DNA of 64,000 nucleotides from Xiphydria camelus (Eukaryota; Arthropoda; Insecta; Hymenoptera; Xiphydriidae): NCBI GenBank assembly GCA_963678675.1, contig OY783192.1, positions 35,247,250 to 35,311,249 on the forward strand, in the 5' to 3' direction. Below, piece by piece: positions 53,956 to 64,000 of this stretch. Numbering within the stretch: the first letter of the stretch is position 1; each line of letters starts with the position of its first letter. Under the pieces are notes generated by a model. That model had not been told where the DNA came from. It did not search any database and saw only the letters and a list, made by a program, of their open reading frames with translations. Both the position numbers and the translations under genes were made by a program.

Positions 53956-54705
53956 CTCGCGCGCGTTTCGGAGACCGTCCAGTCAGGTTCACCAGCGACT
54001 CTCGGCGGTCCATCGCCGTGCGGTTCAGCACGCGGGTGTGTCAACCGAGCGCGCGAGTCGGAGACCACCGTCGTAACGTCGTTCCTCCACGCGAGCGACC
54101 GATCGAATCGATCTACGGTCGACTACGCGAACAGCGCGACGAGTAAACGCTTTCTCGACGTCGAAACGAATGCTCGGAGGCTGCGGCGATACTTCCGGCC
54201 GCAGTGGCGACAGCCCGAAATAGTCGCTCTTCGGCGAGGAAATAACCGAGAAGTTCAGACTCGACTCGCTGTCGAGCAAAAGCGACCGAATTCGTTCGCA
54301 TGTCCCCGCTGAATAATCAAAACGAACTTACCTCATCGCTCGAGCGAACGACCGAGTTTACCCGCGTATGTATACCTTCGACGACCTCGAGCCAACCGAG
54401 AATTCCTTCCCTCGAGCCTACATATAATAATGCCGCAACACATCGCGGCTCCGTCTATCCTCCGCACGCTGTACCCTCGCGAGAGGTTCCCACTGCGCGC
54501 GTACGTACCTCCACCCATGCCTCGGAGGAACGCGGTCGTCGGAAGGGGGACCGGTCGAACGGTACGACGCGCGCGGCGATGTAAATCGAGATCGCGCGCC
54601 TCTCTACGGCCCTCGCGCGTAGCACCTGTAAGCCGTCGTAGTAAGCCGAGAGGAGCGTTCGCGTCGTATAACGGGAGGCGAGAGAGGAGGTTCTACGTCG
54701 CTCGC

Positions 54706-54720
54706 GCGCGCGCGCGCGCG
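54706..54720. repeat. Alternating CG tract
   Basis: About 15 bases of alternating C and G in a CpG-rich region. Confidence 0.75.
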
Positions 54721-56692
54721 GGGAGGGGCACATTCCGAGCCCGGAGAAAGCCTCTCACATCCACTCGCGGGATAACCTGTGGGCTGGTATGTACCCACGT
54801 AGGTACATACCTACCGGAGAGTTAATAACGCGAGGCGACCGCGTGGAAAAAGTCGCGCCGCGCCGGGTCTCGAATGCCTGCGCGCGCGCGCCTCCTCGCG
54901 CATCTACATCTCCCAACGCATTCGTTAGAATTGCGTCCGAGGCACCGAGACGAGAGAAACGGGCGCGACGACGCGACGCAGCCCTGTGCATCGGCACGCG
55001 TGGCGCGGAGAGGCGTCGCGCGTCGCACTGCGTGGGACACGATCTCGCGTTCAAGGGGGAACGTGCGGCGACGACGTTCGATGCTCCGCGCGCGGGATGC
55101 TGTGGATCGGTCGACGTTGTTCGGCGGTGACGTCAGTGGTATTATCATCGAAAACCTCGGGATTTCTTTCCCGCGGCCGCCACGGATGAATCGTTGCGAG
55201 TATACATTGTATATATATATAGCGCGGCTGTTATGATTCGTCGAGACCGGACGGTTAGCGATATTTTCGGTGGGATGATGCGGTCGATCCTGCGGTCGGT
55301 GATGGTATACATATACATATTACCGTACGCGCCGTCGAAGGTCTCCTGTGATTTATTCGCGACAGGTTGCATACGTAATGGGACGTGTTTTCTCTTCGTG
55401 AATGATCGCGAAAGCGGAGGCCTCGTACGATCGCTAAATATAGTTTAATTGACTCCCGGTCGCAGGTGCGTCGTCGAAACGCGGGATTCCTTGTCTGTTT
55501 GGATGAGATACGCGCTATGGAATGACGCTGATCTCGTTGTAGTCGCGCTTTTCACGGCGGCACCTCTCGATTCGACTCGATCCTGTCGCGGTATCTTCGC
55601 TCGGCGGGAAAACTTGGGGAGAATGTCTACTCGGTGTCTCGAATAGCGAAGAGATTGCCAGCAGGTACCTACGTCTACCAACCATGCTGAACTCTCGACC
55701 TGCGCAAATCGGTGGAATGCATTTTTGAGGATTAAAATTTGACTGAAAAAAAAAACAAGAATTACAACGGCACGAGCCAAAAGTTCACCGGCAAGAAGAT
55801 TAACGTGACGGGAGTGAATGCCTTCGCGAGCGCAATAGCCCTGTTCTACTCTACGTATACATACCTATATAGACCTACATCCGTCCACTCTGGTCGAGGC
55901 AAAACATTGAGCACTTCCCTCTCCCTTCTTTCATTGAACTGTATACATATACATTTTGCCAATCCGTGGAACCAACAACGCGACGCGTTTTCTCCCCGGG
56001 GGAGACGATCGAAAGTGGAGATCCCTGCAGCGATCGCTGAATAGCCCGACGCTGATTAACTTCCGCTTTCGAGCGGACTCTGCGTATTTTTTTTCCTCCC
56101 CCCGCGCGCGTACGATATCATTCGTTGCGTTATGCAGTCGCGCGCGCACGCACACACACACACACGCGTGTCCGCGCTAGCGAAATAATGCGGAGCACCT
56201 ACGGCTCAAAAACGGCTCTCTTAGCCTTGCGCAATTGGCCTCATTCGCACTCCGACTTCAATTTCAAGTCGTATAGGTAGAGACTCGCCGCGAGTATAAC
56301 GTGCTGTACGACGATTCCGTTTCGTTCGCGTAACGATGAAATTATTAAGAGAGGAGGGGAAAAAAAATTAAACAGACTACGCATCGCACTCGGGTACAGC
56401 TCGAGGCTCTCACACGTGTCGTTATCTAATGCCTCCCGGTGCGACGGCACGGTGGCTTTTTTTTTTGCGCAATTCGACGGCAGACGTGTCACGGGTGCCG
56501 TTCTCGAGCGTGATCTCCCCTTGCGCGGAGTGACAATGAGAGCGCGAGAGAGTTTATCGGAGCGGCTTATCTCTTCCTTTTTTGTGCGAAGAGAGGGCGA
56601 GACGCAGGATGCGGAGAGAGAGAAAGGATATTAATTTTAATACAGGTGTTCCAGGGCCGCGAAATCCTCGGGGTCCGACGATTCCGAGACTA

Positions 56693-56785
56693 GCGGCCAG
56701 TAGGTGTAGACCGTCACGCGTCTGCCGTCTGACCGCGAACGGTACGGTGGTGGACGCGTGACGGACCGTAGCTACTATCTGCTAC
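56693..56785. repeat. Short hairpin repeat, copy 2 of a dispersed family
   Basis: The left arm AGTAGGTGTAGACCGTCACG and then CGTCTGCC is complementary, with a few bulges, to the right arm GGTGGACGCGTGACGGACCG and then TAGCTACT. The core matches the element at 6905-6999, and the right arm matches 43518-43554. Confidence 0.65.
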
Positions 56786-59700
56786 AGTTCCGGCTGCTTC
56801 CGAGTAACGCCGAGTAATCGAACCGAGATTGAATACTATCTTTTATTAAGAATTAATTGCAATTGTTTACCTAGAAACTTCTAGATGGAACGATCGATTT
56901 TGCTATGAAATTATAATACATTTAGCGCGTTAATGTTCTCTGCGGATTTTTCGCACACAGTCCGATATATTACGATGGAAAATATTTCATTCGAACACTG
57001 CCATCGATCGAGAGCGCAGTCGTTCTTCCACTACGAAACAGAATCGCATGTATATCCGCCACACACACAGCTCGGAATCTTCCTCTTCTCCTTGGCAGAA
57101 AGGGGGAGAGACTCGGTGACCCGCGTTGAAACGGTTCAACGGAATTCGCGGTGAAATATTAAAGCGGAAGAACGCGGTACCGGTTTTACTTTATATGTAC
57201 GACTCCTATGCAGATACATTCTGCCTCTAAGAGGTGTGCATATTTTTAACGGAACTTTCGGTCGGGGCTCGTGTATAGGATTAAACTCTACCTCCGCGGG
57301 AGGCGAGGCGCGTCTTTTCTCTTTGAAGTTAAATAACGTTATGAATTATGATGTCTCGCGCACACCGAGAAATTTTTAATATCATTGCGGTTGCGCGCGC
57401 TATCTGGGTTGCCGCACCACAGAGGGGCATCCAGCGTCATTATTCGCAGATGGTAGTTCATCCGAAGTCGAAAGAACTTCCTTGGATTATTCCGTATCTG
57501 CAGCTGCTCGTCGACTCGAGTCATTTTCATCTCAAATAACAGGCGTAGATTTATACGTGGCAAAAATCGTCTCGACTCAATTGGAAAAGGACAGAACGAA
57601 GCGTTTAAAATAAACATCAATACCAGCGAATATTTTCACAGCGACAAGAATCCACATTTCTTCACCGCAGCACATCGGCATTCGAAACCCTTTCTCCCAC
57701 CGCGAAGAAGGAAAGTAGAAAAGACCGCGTATACGAAATCCCGAAAAGCGAATCCGCGAGGAAACGCGAAAGCCGCAGGAGGGTCACCATATCGAGCAGC
57801 GACATTTTCTTCGGCGTTGAAATCCGTACGCGAAATTGTCAGCGGAACCCGCCTGAATTGAACCTTCGCGAGACAAAGGCGCCTCGTCGCTTCATAGCTA
57901 AATAAAGAAGCCTTTCTCGCGCACGTGGCTCTCTGCTCCCTCTGACTCATACGTGCATCCGGTATTGTATTCTCTTGCGTGCACACGGTCGTAGCCTTTT
58001 ACAGATGACCACGCAGAACCGTCGGTGAACGCGCGGGGTCGTTAGGAGGTGTACGTGCGCTGTCAGGTAGCTGAAATATGTACATTACCAAAGTGGCTCT
58101 CCGTCGATACGCTCAGCTTCTCGCGTCGCTCGCGCGGAAGAATTTATGTTTACGATGACGACACGTTGGCGACGACGGCGACGAAGACGGTGCGAAAGGT
58201 TAACGCTCTTCTTTGTTGAAAAAAATAAACCTCCGATGGAATCGACCAACGCTCGTGTACGGTTAGGTTCCCTCGAAAGGACAATTTACAAAATATTCAC
58301 ACGGCTACGTTGCGAGTGTTGTCCCGGTGGGGTCTCACTCGCGCCGCGGAATGCGCCCCCGGGGCGTTTACCTACATCGCTCGCTCGGGGCGCGAGTGGA
58401 GTGTCTCGTAAACCCGGAAAGGTTCGAGTGGTAACGCCCGGTTGTGGGGTGCCGGACTGTACATTAAACCAGAGCTGCGAATCGACGTTAGGGGTCTGAC
58501 AGATTTGGCTTCATAATTCGATTAACCTCTTCAACTTTTGGATCGATTACGTCGAGATTTGATGGTACACGATTTCAAGCGCCGGATTGGAAACAAACGG
58601 AAATAACGAGCGTTTCTTTTCATTTTCATTCACACGATCGTGTGCTGTTGCGTATACCGCGGAGGACCAGCGCCCGTGTCATTTCACATCCGACTGCGTA
58701 ATAAATAAATCCGTGGGACCGAAATATGTGGGACGACTTTTTTGCTCTCTTTTTTTTGTCGCCGTCGTCGGATCGATCGTTACGACTCCTTTTTTTTTTA
58801 TCTATTTCGTTCGGCGCGAAAAGACCCATTCAATAGGGTTCGCTTGATGTAATGGAATCGATCTCTAATTGTCCCGGACCTATCTATATACTTTCACGAT
58901 GACTGAGATTTATTCGATTTGGCGCGTCCACCGACGTTCCGGGTATTCGCGATGACCGAAGTCGAAAGAAATGCGAAGCGCGGACGCGTGGACGTTAATC
59001 GCAAACAGAAGGACGTCGACGTCGCGTCGCTCGTTTCTCGTGTTTCAGTCGCTTCTCGGAAATTGGCGGGAAAATACAATGATGTTTTGACGAGAGAAAG
59101 CGCAAACGTTGTCGCGTGACTGGACGTCGGCTATTCCTTCTGGTCGGTCATTGGTGCATTCGGCACAGTTACGGCAATACCTTACCTCGCTGCCGTGGGA
59201 CGACTAATAAGTGGAATGTTCTACTCGTCGCCGTGCGGCGCGTTTGTGTAAAGCGCGACGCATGTTACTTCATCGATTCACCGGCCGACGCGTACGAGTT
59301 ATCAGCCTACGTGCTTTTCCCTCCCGCGAAATCAGTAGAATATCGAATGACTCATTATCCAGGGTCTGAAAGCGAAAAAAAAACGAGTGGTGTTATGTCC
59401 GTGATTAAAAATTTGAGTTTAAATCCTCCAACGATGTCAAGCGGTTCCACGCAAATTTATAGAGAGAGAGAGAGAGAGAGAGCGCACTGATTTGCCGGGA
59501 AAAATGTAAGAGTGGCGAAAAGATCAATAATCCGCGTTCCTTGCATTATACATTTTCCCGGTTTATTTATTCGACACTTTTCACCGTGTTCGTGTGGTAA
59601 AGTGGTACCGTGATCTGCATGTATAATGATAATATATACGGCCACTCTCAAGCAGAAGTACATAGTATACCCTATATTCTGGATTCAACCGGACGAACGA

Positions 59701-60240
59701 ATGGGAGTTTGAAATTTGAATCGTGGACCTACGGTTCCATCTGTGCAGAGTGGAGGGAAACTATAATAGTATACCTAGGTAGGTACTCTCTCTTGAAGCG
59801 AGAACTGTAATGCCGCTCATCGGTAACGCAATCGGAGGAGAACGTTAGCGCTTTTGCAAACCGATGGCGATACTACCCGCGCGGTCTGTAGTGGAATCTT
59901 TGTAATCAAAAGTCTATTTTAAAACAATCGCCAGGTGACAACACCGGTCGGACTCACGGTCAAACTTCTAAAAATAAGAACGTCAGCAATCGCGTGTTTA
60001 TATTCGTGATAAAAAATTTACTGCCGCATCATCACCTTAAAAATAATTATTTGCAAAACGGATTTGCGCGTATAAATAAAACACGAGCAATCCTCGTGCC
60101 AACACAGGGTGAGTTCACCGATAGTCGGCCACTCGACCGAATGATGTTTCCATATCAGCCACGTCTCTCATTCTCTCGCGTGCGTCTCTCTCATTAAAAA
60201 TTACTCCTCGCCCATCTGGTAATCGAATAAACTAATCTTC

Positions 60241-63200
60241 CCGCGCCCCCGGCGAGGCGCACTGATTCACTGGCTCCATCTCGCAGCATCCGCGGCATTC
60301 CGCGAAGCGATTGCAATATGGCTGCCGTCGCGAGAACTTTAATTAGTGACAAGTGAATTCGCGGAGTGATTTTGCAGTGCAGTGGTGATATAATTGAGGA
60401 TCCTCGGCTGGCGACGATCGACCAGCCCCTCGCGGGGCCTCCCGATGAGGTGAGTCGAACAATCCCTTCGAATCGATTGCACTTTTGACGCAAAACAAAC
60501 AGTCCTCGCGCGGGCTCTTCACACCCCGATTTCGCGTAGTCTACGATGCGTTCCATTCGGTCTTCTTTTTTCGTTTCGGTCGAACTGTGAGGCCGAACAT
60601 CACTGGCAGCTCTCTTCGTAGAGTCTCGATCGTGCGGTCGAAACCGAGAAATCGAGGCGTTATCGGGCATCGTGAGGAAGCGAAGCGCATTATGTCACTG
60701 CGGAGCGGTTGTGACGGACCGCGTGCAACGACGCACGTTGCCCCCTCTTGGAGTGATTCATTTATCGTTTTATTTAACGGGCGAGCTATTCTAGTGGAGG
60801 TTTTATTTCCGAGGAGAACTATGTTTATGCTCCGTTGGGGGTTAAGTTTGGCCTCCCACATCGTCTGCCTTTTCGAGACACCGATAAAAACATGCAGTTT
60901 ACGGTTCCACGATTTTCTAATAGATGGCGACACGTATTCGGGGTCCTCGTATTGCGCTCTCTCGCGACTTTTTTTTCAAAGGGGACCTCCAATTCTTTAT
61001 AATACATTTTGAGGAGGGAAGATTTTTTTCTTATGATGCGTATATTTCCTTGCTCGTACTCGTATTTAACGGCACTTGAAAGAGTTCACATAAATCGATG
61101 AATTATGAAACCATAGCAACAGCTTCTCGTTATCATCAGGACAATTATTGGAGCAGGAGTGCTCCCATCGATAGGTACTTCCTCTTATCAGAAAAATAAT
61201 CAGCGAGATCTGGTTGATCGAAATCGAAGGCCCGATCAATATTTATTATTTCGTAACATTTCGGAGCAAAACATGTTTTTCTTTTCAAGGACTAGACGCA
61301 GTAGTGATGTTAGACCTTTTCTGACCAAGTAGTTAGAAGCGGCAAATTCTTAACGCTGCGAGTATTACTATATTTTCGACTTCCGGGCCATGTAGCCATA
61401 TCCGTTTCCCCATAATTTATCCACCCCGCCGGCAGGGGTGAGTTACACCGATGCGTTGATGTGATATGGAAGGGGGAGACTTCCTCGCATTTATCTCCCC
61501 AGGGTGAACTAACCGTGCGAAATCCCACCCGCGATAACTAATAGGCATCCCCTGCATAATTTCGCCGCGTTTATTGTCTGAAGCAACATAACGCGCCGGT
61601 TCTATATTAGAATCGCGCATTACGTCTTTTCCCTTACGTCACTCGAACGCGAATCGAGAGTTACACGCGTCGCGCTCGGGCCCCCGCGTATTTTACTCTT
61701 TCGATAGCTCTCCGATCTTCCGGACGATATATTTTTAATGGCCAGTTAGTCGCGCTGTCATCTGGTGCCGCGAACTACCGCGTCGGGGCACTCGAACGTA
61801 TTCGAGCTTTCGCGTGGCTTGTAACGAGCGATATTTTTACGGTACGGACCCGTTGCCAAAACCGCCGCAAGATTTATCGGATATACTTTTGTCGCGGGAC
61901 ATTTTTAAAATGCTTTTCTAGAACGCACGGCCTTCGGCAAATAGTGCGCGCGTTTAGAGAAACGGCCCGTCGTTCCCGAAGACATTCATTCGGCCAAAAA
62001 TCGTTTTGTCGGCTCGATCGGACTTTCCGCGTCGAGCGAGGCGGTCTCTTCGCGCGTGGAATGAAAAGTAAAAGCGAATGTCCGCCGAGGGGGAGCAGAA
62101 TGCTCGGGTATACGGTTGATTAATGATTTATTTGACGACGCGCGTGAAATATGAAGAAGGAGGGGAAGCGGCAGACAGGAAGAAGATGAATAGACAGGTT
62201 TTCCCGAGAATCAGGCATATGCAAATGCGAGGTAAACTGACCAATCTCAACCATCAGACCCGTTTACCGTTACCGTCGCTGCCGACTCACCAAAATGAAC
62301 GGCTGCATTGAAATTGCAGCGTTCTAAAATAAATGTCCAATTGCACATCAGAAATCCATTTGACGTGCCGATCAAAATGACCGTAGCGGACGAACTATCA
62401 AACGATCAGGTACATATTTCTCTGCAATTGTAATTCTCGAAAAGAGGAACGAAGGGTGCACGTCGGCGTGGGTGTTGGCACAAAATTTTACGCCTCCCGC
62501 CGACTCTGAGCATCGCGAGGTCGCGTATAACCGTCGGGTTTCAAATGCCAAAATCACTAATCACTATCGACGTTTACACGCAAAGCGGGTGGGAAGAAGA
62601 ACGGCCCCGATGCCTCGGGCGGACTGGTTTGATAGGCGGCACGGATACGGCCGTCGTCGTCGTAAATTGACTACAGGCCTTTTCACGAATTCCATCGCGC
62701 GCCGCGCTTTCGCGATCGTCGCCCTCCGGCGTGGAGAGAGGAGGGATCGTTCGATCGGTCGCGCGCGGGGCGGACTGTACATACACCCGTCCGCGCGGTC
62801 TCCATACGCGCCGCTGCCTCGGGACGACTTTGAAATTTTGCCCCGATCGCTTCTTGCGCCGCGTCAAATTCCACGATTCCCCGAGGGCATCCCCTTCTGG
62901 GATCGCATCGCCCCGGCATTCCTGACGCGGTAGCAGGGATTTCGGAATCCGCACCAAAAAGGCAGAGGCGCATCTTCGCGGTTTCGATAAAAAAGCTTAG
63001 GAACCCTGCCGACACGTGCTCCGGCGGGACCACACACGCGGTACCACGGCGAGGGCTCGCCCCTTCTCGCGCGGCTTCTCTCCGCGTAATGCATTTCCAA
63101 TCCGAGGGCGATCGCGCGCGGATCGCGAGTGTCGGAGATATTCGAGGGGGGCGGAAAAATCGCGATTAGCTTCGAAAAAAATCGGACGTTCGGATTCACG

Positions 63201-64000
63201 TTGCTTGATATGCGGAAGAAATTAATTTCGATCTATTTTTTTTAGAATTGATCTCATTATACACGTTTTATTTTACTTTTCCGATACGTTGCCAAGGTGT
63301 TTCTTTAAGAATTCTGCGCTTCAATGACGACGCCGAGATATCTGTCCGCTCCTACCTACGTTGCGTGCGTATTATCACGCTCCGTCGACGATAACGCGCA
63401 GCTGCGCAAAAGGCGTAGTCTCGCGTCCCGCGGATAATCCCCGCGAAAGAAACGTCTCGCCGGTCGATAGGTGGAATCCGCGCGTGTATAAATCGATCCA
63501 CGAACGCGCGGGCCAGATACGCGTACGCGTACCTACTCGAACTGATTTATTCATGGATCTGCCCACGCGCCTTCGTTCGCACCTGCGTGCATTCTTCCTG
63601 TCAATGATACGATCTACGTTGCGGCACTCATTCAATTTTCGATTCCCTGCCCGCGACTGACCGGAAGTCACTAATTTCATCCCGCGGCTATAATCTCGCC
63701 GTGAAATCTGGTGGCGTGTCGACGACGCCGTGGGGAAAGAATGTTGGCTAACGAAGCGGTCCGTACGGATATTCCGCCGTCCGAGAGGACTGGAGGATGT
63801 AACCGTACAGAAGTGTCTCGTGAATTTGTGGATTTTTATTTCTAGACTCCCAGGGTCGCACGCGCGCGCGCGCGCCTCTGCAACGAGAAAAATATTGCGC
63901 GGAGAGAAACCGGCGTTGCAAATTTTATATTGGAAAAATGCCGCGATTTTTACCGCGGGTTAAAAGAGATATGTGATGTATATATCGGTGGGAAGATCTC
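60241..64000. other. Non-coding DNA at the right edge
   Basis: No gene supported. The stretch 60290-60460 could be a first, untranslated exon of a + strand gene lying beyond the window: it is CpG-rich and ends in a consensus donor (GATGAG then GTGAGT at about 60449). It contains only an ATG frame of 11 codons. Confidence in that idea is low. The rest shows nothing I can name. Confidence 0.5.

Larger units (their letters stand above)
53956..60240. other. Non-coding DNA, CpG-rich then mixed
   Basis: No supported gene. Highly GC-rich to about 55100, then mixed composition. It includes short simple repeats (a CA run at about 56149-56164, a GA run at about 59461-59482) and the hairpin at 56693-56785. 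Reading frames overlap on both strands and lack domains or paired splice sites. Confidence 0.6.

Noticed and set aside
55739..55860. Coding-looking stretch reading KNYNGTSQKFTGKKINVTG
   Set aside because: It has good codon composition but no matching splice acceptor or donor in frame, no ATG and no domain. It may be a decayed exon or chance.
1..64000. CRISPR arrays, operons or other prokaryotic systems
   Set aside because: There are no regularly spaced direct repeats with unique spacers, and gene structure is clearly eukaryotic.

Overview
The window is animal nuclear DNA, most likely from an insect and probably a hymenopteran. Coding sequence is split into short exons by GT-AG introns of about 70 bp to 18 kb. 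Introns and flanks hold many small inverted-repeat DNA transposons and microsatellites, and CpG is abundant. The order is inferred from general composition and the style of the proteins, not from a diagnostic sequence. Nothing looks bacterial or viral.

Two protein-coding genes can be reconstructed, and they converge tail to tail. On the + strand, exons at 6229-6518, 24927-25178, 26627-27071 and 28914-28959 join in frame. They encode a three-Ig form of basigin (Bsg, CD147/EMMPRIN family) with the hallmark transmembrane segment that carries a buried glutamate. The exon with the start codon and signal peptide was not found, so the gene is partial at its 5' end. A proline-rich exon at 27809-28028 could give a second C-terminus.

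On the - strand, 16 exons between 51886 and 34872 join with every phase consistent into a 1,258-residue type I membrane protein. From the N-terminus it has a signal peptide; a module starting with histidine that looks remotely like a copper lytic polysaccharide monooxygenase (LPMO); EGF-type cysteine modules; a DOMON domain split by about 310 residues of Glu-Pro repeats; a second DOMON domain; a SEA-like domain; one transmembrane helix; and a proline-rich cytoplasmic tail. I do not recognise an established gene name. One intron uses a GC-AG donor.

Layout: 1-6228, non-coding DNA upstream of the first visible Bsg exon. 6229-28959, Bsg, with an 18.4-kb intron full of transposon-like palindromes: a piggyBac-like element at 10634-11381, a cluster of palindromes at 15020-15871, a 1.9-kb foldback at 17254-19166 and a small TA-flanked element at 24573-24733. 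28960 to about 34871, the 3' ends of both genes and a mariner-like MITE. 34872-51886, the DOMON gene, with MITEs and dispersed repeats in its introns. 51887-64000, the upstream side of the DOMON gene: GC-rich sequence, a tandem LINE-like 3' end with a CTT tail at 53541-53955, and no gene I can support.

Both genes encode cell-surface glycoproteins. Nothing in the sequence shows that they act together.
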